This document shows positions 1 through 9,270 of a stretch of DNA of 64,000 nt, one piece after another (position 1 is the stretch's first letter; the number at the start of each line of letters is the position of its first letter). The position numbers were made by a program, and so were the translations under genes. This DNA is from JBBRGK01 sp036741355. GTDB taxonomy: Bacteria; Chloroflexota; Dehalococcoidia; CAUJGQ01. The notes under the pieces were generated by a model. The model was not told the origin of the DNA. It did no database searches and saw only the letters and a program-made list of their open reading frames with translations. The stretch is from the NCBI GenBank assembly GCA_036741355.1, contig DAINSK010000006.1, forward strand, positions 45,698 through 109,697, given 5' to 3'.

Positions 1-22
1 CTCCTGGAGTCTACGGAGGCCC

Positions 23-1621
23 ATGCACAGGCGTCAACGAATGACAACGGTCAAATTTTCGTGTCACCGGCTCAAGATCTACGGCCCTGCAACCGACAAT
101 ACCTGTGTGACCACGCTCTCTTTGCCGCTCTCCCGCTCATCCCGATCGCTTGTCTTCGGCGGTAACGGCCTCCTCTGGCTGGCGCTGCTGCCTACCTCCG
201 TCGCGGTCGTGATCGTTCGCCGCCTCGCCGCAGGGGCCGTCGATTCCGACTACTGGTGGCACCTAGCCGCCGGTCGCTGGATGCTCGACCACGGGCGCAT
301 CCCGACCACCGATCCGTTCTCGATCACCCATGCGGGCCAGAGCTGGTATGCGCACGAGTGGTTGGCCGAGCTCGTTATTGCTACGGCGGACCGTATCGCC
401 GGCTATGCGGCGGTCATTACACTGACGGCGGCCATCGCCGGGGTAGGCGTTCTCCTGCTCTGGCGCGCGGCGCGCTATTACGGTCTGGCGGCCGGTACCG
501 CCGCGTGGATCGCGGCCGCGGCCATCTTCCTGGTCGCCAGCTACTACAGCGCACGGCCGCAGGTATGGGGCTTCACGCTGTTCGCATTGCTGCTGCATGA
601 GTTAGCTGCGCATGATACCGGCAACCGTAGACGGCTCTGGCTGCTGCCGGTCGTGTTTGCACTCTGGATCAACATCAACCCCCTGGCGCTAATCGGCACG
701 GCGACACTTGCGGTCTACGTCTTGCACCGGGCCCTGTCCTGGCTCACGGCCGTGGGACCGCGAGCCGGCGATCAGCGGCGCGCCTTTCAGCATGCGGCGC
801 TGGTCGCGGCGGGGTCCGCGTTGGCACTGTGCCTGAATCCGCGGGGCCCTGCCCTGCTCTGGTTCGCGCGCGTTTACCTGAACAAGCTGCCGCTCGCGCA
901 TCGCTATATCCAAGAGTGGCGGCCGCTTGCATTCTCCGGATTCAACCTCGTGTTGTATGTCGTCGGAGGGGCGGTGATCGTCCTGGTTTCGCTTGCTATG
1001 GTGCGACGGCGGGCGGTCTGGCCTGGAGCGCTCGTACTGCTGTTTGCCGTCGCGGCCGCCCGCTCGGCAAGATACGTGCGCTGTTCGACATAAGCTCAGT
1101 CGTGGCCCTGGGCTGGGTGTACGGTCGCCCACTCCAGAGCGGTATGGGGTTGCGCCGCGCACAGCTCGCTGGCCACTTCGCGGCAGCGGTGGCCATGGCA
1201 ACGTGTGCGGTCGCCGTGATCGCCGCAGTGGGCAGCGGCTCGACCCAGTTTCCGTCGCGTGCCCGATCCCCGGCCGGGCAACTTCCCTGTGGACGCCGCA
1301 AGCTGGCTTCACGCCAACCTGCCCGCTGCACGGCTGTTCAACGAGTACAACTGGGGCGGATACCTGCTCTACAGCTTCGCCCCGCAGCGCGCCGTTTATA
1401 TCGACGGTCGGGAGGAGATGTACGGCGATCCGTTCCTCGGCGACTACATTCAGACGCTCTCCGCGCAGCCGGGCTGGCAGAAAACGCTTGCCTCGGCGAA
1501 CGTCAACGCCGTGGTCATCGAACCAACGTCGCCGCTCACTATGGCGCTCAGTAACGATCCCGGCTGGCAGCGGATTTTCATCGGCGGAACGGCGGCATTA
1601 TTCGTTGCCCGATCGCCCTAA
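23..1621 (+). pseudogene. Polytopic membrane protein, glycosyltransferase-like, with two compensating frameshifts
   Basis: The first 356 codons encode a multi-spanning membrane protein. After the first helix comes a conserved-looking acidic/aromatic loop (DSDYWWHLAAGRW, then a WYAHEWLAE stretch near residue 110) typical of large bacterial membrane proteins related to dolichol-phosphate-sugar-using transferases. The frame stops at 1091-1093. The next ~180 bases read sensibly only in the +1-shifted frame (KIRALFDISSVVALG...). From about 1260 the original frame resumes with a soluble C-terminal part (FNEYNWGGYLLY, YIDGREEMYGD) to a stop at 1621. Two nearby compensating indels fit either a recent pseudogene or assembly errors. 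The start is uncertain; the first ATG is used. The 3' end overlaps the convergent adenosyltransferase gene by 4 bases. Confidence 0.6.
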
Positions 1622-2190
1622 CCGTCTCCGGCCGTACGCTCCTGGCGCGGTGAAATCCACGGCTCCTCCACCTGGCCGGCGCGCCTGTTTGCCAGCCGGG
1701 CCGCAACGAACAGCCAGTCCGACAGACGGTTCAAGTAGCGTGCGGCCGCGTCGTTGATCTTCTCGCCGCGCGCGAGCGTCACCGTGCGGCGCTCAGCCCG
1801 GCGGCACACGGTGCGCGCCAGGTGCAACATTGCTCCGGCCGCTGAGCCGCCCGGTAGGATGAAGCGTGTGAGCGGTTCCAACTCGGCCTCAAAGCGATCG
1901 ATCTCCGCCTCCAGGCGCCCGATCGACTCCTCGTCCATGCGCTCGATCCAGGTGGCCCCCGCATCCAGCGGCGTGGCGAGGTCGGCGCCGAGGCTGAACA
2001 GCTCGCTTTGTGTGCGACGCAACGCGGCCTCGATTTCAGGGTCCTGAACGTGAGTGCGGGCGAGGCCGATCAGCGAATTGAGCTCGTCAACACAGCCGTA
2101 TGCCTCGACCCGCAGGTTGTCTTTGGGCACGCGTCCACCCGCGAACAACCCCGTCTCGCCGCGGTCTCCGGTCTTGGTGTAGATCTTCAC
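1618..2190 (-). CDS. pduO: Cob(I)alamin adenosyltransferase, PduO type
   Basis: 190-residue protein, the normal length for PduO-type ATP:cob(I)alamin adenosyltransferases, which transfer the 5'-deoxyadenosyl group of ATP to reduced corrinoid to make adenosylcobalamin. The N-terminal nucleotide loop is clear (MKIYTKTGDRGETGLFAG), followed by VDELNSLIGLAR. The C-terminal ATP-binding signature RRAERRTVTLA and then YLNRLSDWLFVAAR are canonical. The start is a GTG with GGAGAC about 10 bases upstream. It stands alone on the minus strand, so the dependent enzyme is not indicated here. No cobalamin riboswitch was recognised in the 180 bases upstream. Confidence 0.95.
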   Translation of the reverse strand: MKIYTKTGDRGETGLFAGGRVPKDNLRVEAYGCVDELNSLIGLARTHVQDPEIEAALRRTQSELFSLGADLATPLDAGATWIERMDEESIGRLEAEIDRFEAELEPLTRFILPGGSAAGAMLHLARTVCRRAERRTVTLARGEKINDAAARYLNRLSDWLFVAARLANRRAGQVEEPWISPRQERTAGDG

Positions 2191-2373
2191 GTGGACAACT
2201 GTCTCCCGGGGACGTCAGTCTTTCGGCTCCGTTTGCGTCTGTGCAGGGTCTCCCTGCGGCCGCTTGCGCTGAGATCCCGCTGCAGTCTAACTATACGAGA
2301 CGAGACAAGTTCGTGGGGTTGACAGTGACCAATAGGAGACTTGGCTGAAGTACCGCGATATCATCAGAGAAGT

Positions 2374-2526
2374 CTAGGCCAGTCGCAGAAAGAAGTTGAG
2401 CAGCGCATCGAAGAGGCGATCACGCTTCAGCTCGAAGTACTGCATGACGACGCGCCGGTCTCTCAGTCTGCGATCGAAGTTCCGGCCAAGCAGCTCGCTG
2501 GGGTTCGATCGCTCACTACTGACCAT
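2374..2526 (-). CDS. Small basic ORF (50 aa) overlapping the GH26 stop
   Basis: An ATG at 2526 overlaps the stop region of the GH26 gene by 11 bases and opens a 50-codon frame ending in TAG at 2374-2376. The product is highly charged, then amphipathic (RNFDRRLRDRRVVMQYF, later FDALLNFFLRLA). It has no signal peptide and matches nothing I recognise. The protein-like composition and the translational-coupling geometry favour a real gene, but it could also be the surviving C-terminus of a lost gene. Confidence 0.35.
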   Translation of the reverse strand: MVSSERSNPSELLGRNFDRRLRDRRVVMQYFELKRDRLFDALLNFFLRLA

Positions 2527-3745
2527 GCGTAAGACCAAGGTCCGGGGCAAAGAGGAGCTGCGATCGCGGCAGTGCCGCTACGAATGCCCGTGCCATGGCG
2601 GGCGTGCTGGTAACCGTCCAGTCGACTACCGCATGCACCTCGCTTTCGTACTTCCGCCACTCGAACCAGTTGATCATCTTGAGCCCGGGGAAGTCCTGCG
2701 CGATTTGCGGATTGAATACCTGCTTCCACCACAACTGCTTGATGCGTTGCTCGTCGTCCCCGGCAACGGTCGTATTGTAAAACGCTGCCGTCTCCACCAC
2801 CGCCATAGGCTTGCCATGCCCGTCCACATAGTCACGATAGAAGTTCGGCAGCAGCGGATCGGTGCTTGTGACGCCGCGGTAGGTTCCGGTCAGTAAGCCC
2901 GCGAACTTTCCCGTTGCTGGTGCAACATTCTTACCCCAGGGAGCGACGTCGCCCCAGTGGTAGAGCGACATTCCGACCCAGTCAACGGCGTCGTCACCCG
3001 GGTAGTAGGGCGCGTACATGTCGTCTAGTTGATCCACTTTGCCGTCGCCGTTGGTATCCAGGAGTGCAAAATCCGGGCTCGCGGGTTTCGCCTCGTACGG
3101 GCCGTCGATGAAGGGATAGCCGCTGCCTTCGTTGGGTGCCCACAGCATTGCTGAGCCGGGTGCGTTCTCATGCACCGCAGCTGCCACGGTGCGAAATGCT
3201 TGGACGTACGCGGCCGGCTGTTGCGACCAGGGATACCACGAGCCATTCATTTCATGGGCGAAACGAACAATGACCGGCACGCCGGCCGTTCGATTGTAGA
3301 TGTCTAGCCGCTGGGCGAGATCCTCGGCGGCCTCTGGGGTCACGGCGGCGAGGCCGTACACCGGTTGGAGCGTGAGCACCGCAATCCCGCCTTGTTCGGA
3401 CACCTGATTAATGACCGCCTCGACGTTACGGACATCCTCGTTTGAGAAGGGGAAATTCACGAACTGCACATAGACCGCCGCTTGCAGGCCCAACCGCTGG
3501 CTGAAGGCGGCGGCGCTATCTGAGCTCCAGTCGAGGTTGACCCCGAAGTAGATCCCATGCTCGGGCTCTAGCCGCGCAAGCGGTCGCGAGGGCAACGGAT
3601 CGGCACCAGCGACCGGCCTACCGTATGGCACCACCGCAAGCATGGCGCCGAGCAGCGCGAGCGATAACAAGAATGCTGGTCGGCGCCAGGGCGATGCGGA
3701 ACATCGAGGCCACGGTACACCGGCTCGGCGGCGGGGAACGATCAT
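2516..3745 (-). CDS. Secreted glycoside hydrolase family 26 protein (beta-mannanase-like)
   Basis: 409 residues from an ATG at 3745, chosen because GGAGG lies 7 bases upstream and a signal peptide follows (RRRAGVPWPR, then a hydrophobic core ending in VAGA). The catalytic domain has the GH26 acid/base signature HEMNGSWYPW near residue 165, MLWAPNEGSG further on, and a candidate nucleophile Glu in VVETAAFYN near residue 317. GH26 enzymes hydrolyse beta-1,4-mannan or mixed-linkage glucan with retention. The gene is divergent from a GT2 synthase, which suggests a role in trimming or releasing that polymer; this is inference. The exact substrate cannot be read from sequence. Confidence 0.88.
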   Translation of the reverse strand: MIVPRRRAGVPWPRCSASPWRRPAFLLSLALLGAMLAVVPYGRPVAGADPLPSRPLARLEPEHGIYFGVNLDWSSDSAAAFSQRLGLQAAVYVQFVNFPFSNEDVRNVEAVINQVSEQGGIAVLTLQPVYGLAAVTPEAAEDLAQRLDIYNRTAGVPVIVRFAHEMNGSWYPWSQQPAAYVQAFRTVAAAVHENAPGSAMLWAPNEGSGYPFIDGPYEAKPASPDFALLDTNGDGKVDQLDDMYAPYYPGDDAVDWVGMSLYHWGDVAPWGKNVAPATGKFAGLLTGTYRGVTSTDPLLPNFYRDYVDGHGKPMAVVETAAFYNTTVAGDDEQRIKQLWWKQVFNPQIAQDFPGLKMINWFEWRKYESEVHAVVDWTVTSTPAMARAFVAALPRSQLLFAPDLGLTHGQ

Positions 3746-3989
3746 ACTGTGACCTCCACATTTCACAGCCAGTATCGGTCGATGGTCGGGCCGGCAGTAT
3801 GCAGTATAGGGATGAACCCCGAAAAAGCGTCGTCGGTTTCGCGGTAGATAACCTCTTCGACCGCCCCCTGGGTCGGGTTGCTCAACCACGAGCAACCTAA
3901 AGTTCCGTCGCGGCTTACCGATAACTGAAACGGGAGCAGGGAACGCACGAGCGGGCCCTGTCTCTTGATTGCTCAGCGGGAGTCCCTGT

Positions 3990-5861
3990 ATGCCAACGAT
4001 GCTCTACCGACCCTGGGTGGCGCGGCTGCTCTCCGTTCTGGCCGGCGGCTACTTCGTCTACTACCTCGTCTGGCGCGCCTCGGCGACCCTCAATCCCCAG
4101 GCGCTGCTCTTCTCCCTCTTGCTGCTGGCCGCCGAGGCGCACGGCGTCCTCAGCTTCTGCCTCTTCGCATTTATGACCTGGGACACTTCACGCCGACCAG
4201 CCTTCGCGCTGCGCTCCGGGCTGGGCGTCGAGGTGTTCGTGCCGACCTTTGACGAGGATTTGGACATCCTGGAGGCCACGCTCGTTGGCTGCAACGGGAT
4301 CAGCTACCCCCATACCACCTACGTGCTCGATGACGGCCGCCGGCCAGCGGTGGAAGACCTGGCACTGCGGCTGGGCTGCGGCTACTTCACTCGCCTCGAC
4401 AACCGCGGTGCCAAGGCCGGCAACCTCAACGCCGCGCTCGCCCGCACGAGGGCCGAGTTCGTGGTCATGCTCGACGCCGACACCGTGCCCCAGCCCGACT
4501 TCCTCGAGCGGACCTTGGGGTACTTCGTCGACGACCGGGTCGCGCTGGTGCAGCTACCGCAAGAGTTCTACAACCAGGACTCGGTGCAGCACCTCGAAGA
4601 GGATTGGCACGAGCAGGCGCTGTTCTACCGAGTGATCCAGCCGGGCAAGAACCGCTGGAACTCCGCCTTCTGGTGCGGCAGCCCTTCGGTCGTCCGTCGT
4701 TCGGCTGTCGAGGAGGTGGGCGGGGTCGCGATGGAGACGGTCACCGAGGATATCCATACATCAATCCGCCTGCATGCTCGCGGCTGGAAGACGGTCTACC
4801 ACGACGAGGTGCTGGCCTACGGCATCGCGCCCCAGACGCTTGTGGCCTTCAAGGTGCAGCGGTTGCGCTGGGCGCAGGGCACGATGCAGCTGCTGCGCAG
4901 TCGCGAGAACCCGCTCATTGTGGGCGGGCTCAGCCTTGCACAGCGGCTCAACTATCTCGCCTCGATGGGCACCTACTTCGACGCCTACCGGAGCCTCGTG
5001 TATCTGGCAGTGCCCTCGCTGGTCCTGCTGACCGGTATCATGCCCCTTCATGTGGGCGGCCTGAGCTTCGCCGCGCACTGGCTGCCGTACTTCGCCCTCG
5101 GTATGCTCGCCAACGTCGCCCTGGGGCGCGGCACCTTCCGCTTCCTGGCGGTCGAGCAGTACAACCTGCTGAAAATGTTTACCTTCCTGCGGGCTTCGGC
5201 CACGCTCCTCTGGTCTCGGGCGCTGCGCTTTCGCGTGACGCCAAAGGGGACGACGGCCTCGGTCTACGCACTGGAGCAGCGCGAACTCTTGCCGCTGGTG
5301 GCCACGCTTTCCGGCATCAGCCTCAGCCTGGCCCTCGGCATAGTCAACCTCGGTTGGAGCCTCACGGCCAGTTATCGGCACCCGGAGCTGGTGGCGATGA
5401 GCATCGCCTGGGCTGTCGCGAACGCGGGCTTGGTGGCAATCGGGGTGCTGAAGGTGCGCGAGCGCTTGTATGCGCGCCAGAGCTACCGGTTCTCCGTGCG
5501 ACTGCCGATGGAGGTCAGCACGGAGGCGGGTGGGCGCATCGCCGGGACAGCCGAGAATCTTTCGCGCTACGGCGTAGGGCTGACCGCGGAGGGCGGGCTG
5601 CGCACCGGCCAACCCGTGACGGCGAGAGTGCTGCTGCCTGACGGCCCGCTCGAGCTCCAGGGCGAAGTGGCTCGACTGGAATTGCTGCCTGGCGGGCGGC
5701 GGCAGGCGGGCCTGCGGATCGGTGAGTTATCCCCCGCTGCCCGGCAGCTGCTGCTGGCCTACCTGTTCGTTACCCTCCCACGGCTGCAAACAGCGTCCGT
5801 CGCCGTGCCAGCGTCGGCCGCTGATGGAATCAGCGCCCAGCGCCTCTCCGCACCGGCGTGA
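3990..5861 (+). CDS. Cellulose-synthase-like GT2 glycosyltransferase with C-terminal PilZ domain
   Basis: 623 residues from the ATG at 3990, preceded by GGGAG; an in-frame TTG lies 7 codons upstream. Two N-terminal membrane helices are followed by a processive GT2 domain with all catalytic elements: VLDDG (~112), MLDADTVPQ (~160), TED (~251) and the polymer-channel motif QRLRW (~290). Four or more further helices follow. The C-terminus from about residue 495 is a PilZ domain with the c-di-GMP-binding arginines (RQSYRFSVR) and an NLSRYGVGL motif. This is the BcsA architecture: membrane synthesis and extrusion of a beta-glycan, allosterically switched on by c-di-GMP. The neighbouring GH26 hints that the polymer may be a mannan or glucan rather than plain cellulose. 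Confidence 0.9.
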   Translation: MPTMLYRPWVARLLSVLAGGYFVYYLVWRASATLNPQALLFSLLLLAAEAHGVLSFCLFAFMTWDTSRRPAFALRSGLGVEVFVPTFDEDLDILEATLVGCNGISYPHTTYVLDDGRRPAVEDLALRLGCGYFTRLDNRGAKAGNLNAALARTRAEFVVMLDADTVPQPDFLERTLGYFVDDRVALVQLPQEFYNQDSVQHLEEDWHEQALFYRVIQPGKNRWNSAFWCGSPSVVRRSAVEEVGGVAMETVTEDIHTSIRLHARGWKTVYHDEVLAYGIAPQTLVAFKVQRLRWAQGTMQLLRSRENPLIVGGLSLAQRLNYLASMGTYFDAYRSLVYLAVPSLVLLTGIMPLHVGGLSFAAHWLPYFALGMLANVALGRGTFRFLAVEQYNLLKMFTFLRASATLLWSRALRFRVTPKGTTASVYALEQRELLPLVATLSGISLSLALGIVNLGWSLTASYRHPELVAMSIAWAVANAGLVAIGVLKVRERLYARQSYRFSVRLPMEVSTEAGGRIAGTAENLSRYGVGLTAEGGLRTGQPVTARVLLPDGPLELQGEVARLELLPGGRRQAGLRIGELSPAARQLLLAYLFVTLPRLQTASVAVPASAADGISAQRLSAPA

Positions 5862-6102
5862 GGTCACGGGGCCCTGTCCGCTATTATGTCCTAATGCGAT
5901 CGGTAAGCTTGTTGTTATGGTTTGGCAACAATTTGGGCGTATTGAGTGCGCTATGGTTATGCGAGCGAGAAGAGTAGAAAATCCGGCGACCGCCTTTTCC
6001 TATACTTTGTAACTAATGTGTAACCAAAGTGTTACTTCAACGCGGCCCGGCCCTCTGGACAAGGCGGTCGTCGATGACGATGATTCCTGCAGAGGGCCCA
6101 CT

Positions 6103-6939
6103 ATGTTCAAGCGCCGACGCAAGGCTGCCACGGAAGACGATCGCCTCGACCGGGGCAGCCTCGACGTGCCCGCCGGCGCCCTCGAACCGCGTGAGCCGCC
6201 ATTCGCGGCCGCTGACGTAACCGACGAAGGGGCGCCGGCGGGTTCGATGAAAAAGGTCAGCTCGCTGCGACAAAGCGTTATGCAGCGGCTGGAGACCGAT
6301 CCCGAATTGCGCAAACCGGCGCCCGGAAAAATCAGCCGGTTACGTTCGCGCTTGCTGCACGAACGCCCTGACCTGCTCCTGATCGGCGCAGTTTGCGTCG
6401 TCGTGCTGGTGCTCGGACTCGCCCTGGTTCCGGTAATTTTGCATCGCTCACATGGCCGGACCTCAACTTCGCAAGCGGCCGCGATTCCGGCCACGCCTGA
6501 GCCGGCCACACTTTCTCCAACGGCAGTCGCGGCGCGGCCGCGTGCCGCGGTGACCGCGGTGTTTTCCAGCGCTTCGACGGCGACGCCCACGCCGCAACCT
6601 TCGGCTACGCCGCCCGTGACGCGGGCGGCCAATTCCGCTGCGTTCGTACCGCCGCCATCTCCCGCATCTGCTGTCCCCCCGTCCGGATCGCCCGCCCTCA
6701 GCGATCTGGTGACCAGCGCGGCGAGTCGATCGGCGATACCACCGCCCGCTGCCGCGGCGCCGGCCGGAGCCGGCGTGGCCGCCGTGCCACCCCCTGCAAC
6801 AGCTACACCCGCCGACCTCGGCCCCGCGCTCGGCAATGCGGCCTCGCAGGCGCAGCGGGCGGCAGCCGTGGCGTCCCAGCGGAGCCAGTCGGGCGGATTT
6901 GCGCCCGCAACAAGCTCACCACCCGCGCCGGCACGATAA
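6103..6939 (+). CDS. Single-pass membrane protein with Ala/Pro-rich outer tail, Tad-locus linked
   Basis: 278 residues from the ATG at 6103, preceded by AGAGGG at 6-base spacing. The cytoplasmic N-terminus is basic then acidic (MFKRRRKAATEDDRLDRG). One transmembrane helix spans about residues 91-113. The rest is a low-complexity Ala/Pro/Thr/Ser extracellular tail. No family is recognised. It lies 21 bases before the AAA+ ATPase gene and probably shares its transcript, which makes it a candidate wall-spanning or anchoring component of the pilus system. An in-frame ATG at 6016 exists but has no good ribosome-binding site. Confidence 0.7.
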   Translation: MFKRRRKAATEDDRLDRGSLDVPAGALEPREPPFAAADVTDEGAPAGSMKKVSSLRQSVMQRLETDPELRKPAPGKISRLRSRLLHERPDLLLIGAVCVVVLVLGLALVPVILHRSHGRTSTSQAAAIPATPEPATLSPTAVAARPRAAVTAVFSSASTATPTPQPSATPPVTRAANSAAFVPPPSPASAVPPSGSPALSDLVTSAASRSAIPPPAAAAPAGAGVAAVPPPATATPADLGPALGNAASQAQRAAAVASQRSQSGGFAPATSSPPAPAR

Positions 6940-6960
6940 GGCGCTGACGAGAGGAAAAGC

Positions 6961-8361
6961 ATGGTCCAGACGGTAGAGTTGCGGGGTCCGCTCAACGGGG
7001 CAGAGCGCGTCGATTCATTGGAGGCGATCTGGCCGGAAGCGCCGAACACCGTCGAGGAAACGGGCTTGTCGTCACTATTTCTCGAGGAGCTGGCGCTGAA
7101 GACGGTCCATTATGCGGGCCCGTCCACCCTGGAACACATCGCCCGCCGCATGGGGTTGTCAGTCTCGATCATCGAGGACATTTGCGACTCGCTACGCAGC
7201 GCCGGCCTGGTTGAGGCGGCCGGCGTGTCAGAACACAGCGGCCAGCAGTATTCGACACTGGGTTACAAGTTCGCGCTCACCGGTCGCGGCGAGCAACGGG
7301 CCGCCGACGCGCTTACCCGCTCGCGCTACGCCGGCCTGGCGCCTGTCGTGCTGGATCAATATATCGGGCTCGCGGTGCGCCAATCGTTGCGGTCTGCACC
7401 GGCAAGTCCCGAACAGATATCGGCAGCCATGGCGTCATTTGTTTTGCAGCCGCACGTGCGCGAATCGCTGGCGCACGCATTTCATTCGGGCCGCCCGGCG
7501 CTGATCTACGGCGAAACAGGGAACGGCAAGACCGCCATCGCCGACGCCTACGCACGCAGCTTCGTCGAGAACGTGCTCATTCCCGGTGCGCTGTATGTCC
7601 CTGGGCATACGATTCGCATCTTCGATGCCGCCGTCCACCGCCGTGTGGATCCGGCCACCGACCGCGATGTTCCGGCTTCCACCGATGAAGAGATAGACGG
7701 CAGCCCCGAGCCGGGGATCCTACGCCGTGTCAAGCGAGCTGTTGACCATCGCTGGCTGCCGGTGCGCCGGCCGGTTGTGGTCGTCGGCGGCGAGCTCAAC
7801 GCCGACGGCCTGGAGTTGGCGTACGACGAGACGGGCGGCTTCTACATCGCGCCGCCGCACCTCAAGGCACAGGACGGCATCTTCATCATCGACGACTTCG
7901 GCCGGCAGCAGGTGCGGCCCGAAGAGCTGCTCAACCGCTGGATCGTTCCGCTCGAGCGCGGTTACGACCTGCTGACGCTCAAGAGCGGCGAGTCCCTGAG
8001 CGTACCGTTCGAAACGAGCGTGTTGTTCGCGACCAACCTGTCGCCGGCCGATCTCGCCGACGAGGCATTCCTGCGTCGCATCCCGTACAAAGTGCGGTTG
8101 ACCAACCCCGGCGAACCGGAAATGGCCGAGATCACGCGGCGCGAATGCCGCGGGCGGCAGATTGAGTGCGACGAAGCCGGCGTGGAGGCCATCGTCGCCG
8201 CCATCTTCCGGCCCGGCCGGCCGGCGCCCAAGGCCGTTTATCCACGCGACCTCATTTCCATCATCGAAGACGGCGCTCGCTACAACGGCCGCCCGCTGGT
8301 GTTGACGCCCGAGACGGTCGCGGACGCCTGCGACGTTTACTTCCTCGACGGAGCGAGCTGA
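6961..8361 (+). CDS. AAA+ ATPase with N-terminal winged-helix-like region, Tad-locus linked
   Basis: 466 residues with an AGGAAAAG ribosome-binding site. Residues ~40-110 look like a winged-helix domain (STLEHIARRMGLSVSIIEDIC). The ATPase core carries Walker A GETGNGKT at ~184, Walker B IFIIDDFG at ~307 and a sensor-1-like FATNLSP. The C-terminus forms a lid-like helical region. Such ATPases occur next to Tad or type IV pilus genes in Chloroflexota-like genomes, but their biochemical role is not established to my knowledge. Its stop codon overlaps the start of the prepilin peptidase gene by one base, so the two are translationally coupled. Confidence 0.85.
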   Translation: MVQTVELRGPLNGAERVDSLEAIWPEAPNTVEETGLSSLFLEELALKTVHYAGPSTLEHIARRMGLSVSIIEDICDSLRSAGLVEAAGVSEHSGQQYSTLGYKFALTGRGEQRAADALTRSRYAGLAPVVLDQYIGLAVRQSLRSAPASPEQISAAMASFVLQPHVRESLAHAFHSGRPALIYGETGNGKTAIADAYARSFVENVLIPGALYVPGHTIRIFDAAVHRRVDPATDRDVPASTDEEIDGSPEPGILRRVKRAVDHRWLPVRRPVVVVGGELNADGLELAYDETGGFYIAPPHLKAQDGIFIIDDFGRQQVRPEELLNRWIVPLERGYDLLTLKSGESLSVPFETSVLFATNLSPADLADEAFLRRIPYKVRLTNPGEPEMAEITRRECRGRQIECDEAGVEAIVAAIFRPGRPAPKAVYPRDLISIIEDGARYNGRPLVLTPETVADACDVYFLDGAS

Positions 8362-8909
8362 TGACGGTGATGCGGTTGCGGACTGCCGTGTTGCCTGCCG
8401 GAGAACGTGCCGCGCTGGTGACCGGCGCGTGCATGGCGGCGGTAACCGGCTTCGCCGTGTACCGCGCCGACAACCCGCTGCACTTCGCCATGCTCGCGTC
8501 GGCCTCCCTGCTGCTGGTGGCGCTGGCTGCATGCGACCTGACGACGATGTTGCTGCCGAACCGGCTGACGTATCCCGGCCTGGCCGCCGCGGTGCTGCTC
8601 GCCGGCGCCTGGCCGGATCACTCCTGGGTCTCGTCACTCGCCGGTGGTGCTGCCGGCGGGGCGATCATGCTCGCTCTGTTCCTGTTGGTTCCGGGTTTCG
8701 GCGCGGGAGACGTGAAGCTGTGCGCCTTGATCGGCCTGCTGGCCGGCTGGCCGCACTTCGGCGTCGCCCTGATCGCGGGAGTGATGGTCAGCGGCGTCGT
8801 CGCGCTGTTAGGACTGTTGTCGGGCAGGCTGGGGCGTCGCGACAGCATGCCCTACGGGCCGGGTCTGATCGCCGGCGCGCTCTATGTCCTGCTCTTGGTT
8901 CGGCCTTGA
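8361..8909 (+). CDS. tadV: Prepilin peptidase, A24 family (TadV/CpaA type)
   Basis: 182-residue multi-pass membrane aspartic protease that removes the short leader from Flp-type prepilins. Both active-site aspartates are in place: the first in CDLTTMLLPNRLTYPG, the second in the GAGDVKL motif. The short length shows it has only the peptidase domain and lacks the N-terminal methyltransferase domain of PilD-type enzymes. The ATG overlaps the TGA of the AAA+ gene. The downstream Flp and TadE proteins carry matching cleavage sites. Confidence 0.93.
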   Translation: MTVMRLRTAVLPAGERAALVTGACMAAVTGFAVYRADNPLHFAMLASASLLLVALAACDLTTMLLPNRLTYPGLAAAVLLAGAWPDHSWVSSLAGGAAGGAIMLALFLLVPGFGAGDVKLCALIGLLAGWPHFGVALIAGVMVSGVVALLGLLSGRLGRRDSMPYGPGLIAGALYVLLLVRP

Positions 8910-8988
8910 CTGAGGCGGCGATTAGGCGCTCGTTCAGAGTGCCAACCGCCGAGTAACTGCCGTAGAGCGGCCGAGAGGGGAGGCTACC

Positions 8989-9270
8989 ATGGCGAACCTG
9001 ATCCGGAATCGCTGGTTGTGGCTCGCGTTGTTGGGCGCGGCGCTGTTGTTCGGCCTCGCGGCCGGCGAGCGTCTGCCCGGCCCGACGATGGTACACGCCG
9101 CGGGGAGCGGGCAGCGTATCGTTCAGCCCAGCAAGCGGCGGAACCGTGGTGACCGTGACCTTCTCCATCGCTTGAAGCCGGCACTCGCACACGCGCACCT
9201 GCACCTTCACGGGGGATCCGCAGGTGCGGGCTGCCACTTTAACCGAGGTAACAGATGCGTAAGTCCGTGA
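8989..9270 (+). pseudogene. Short secreted ORF, probably frameshifted
   Basis: A strong ribosome-binding site (GGGGAGG) precedes an ATG and a clear signal peptide (RNRWLWLALLGAALLFG). After about residue 42 the frame becomes a His/Arg-rich sequence unlike a secreted protein. The neighbouring frame reads GSVSFSPASGGTVVTVTFSIA and stops at 9175, resembling the start of an IPT/TIG-like beta-sandwich. A one-base indel near 9110 is therefore likely. The in-frame end also overlaps the next gene by 16 bases. Function unknown. Confidence 0.45.

Noticed and set aside
2396..2896. 166-codon plus-strand ORF after the adenosyltransferase
   Set aside because: It is antisense to the end of the GH26 gene and to the small 50-aa ORF; its composition is Ser/Arg-rich and not protein-like.
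4604..5641. 345-codon plus-strand ORF inside the GT2 gene
   Set aside because: Out-of-frame shadow with arginine-rich composition; the GT2 frame carries all catalytic motifs.
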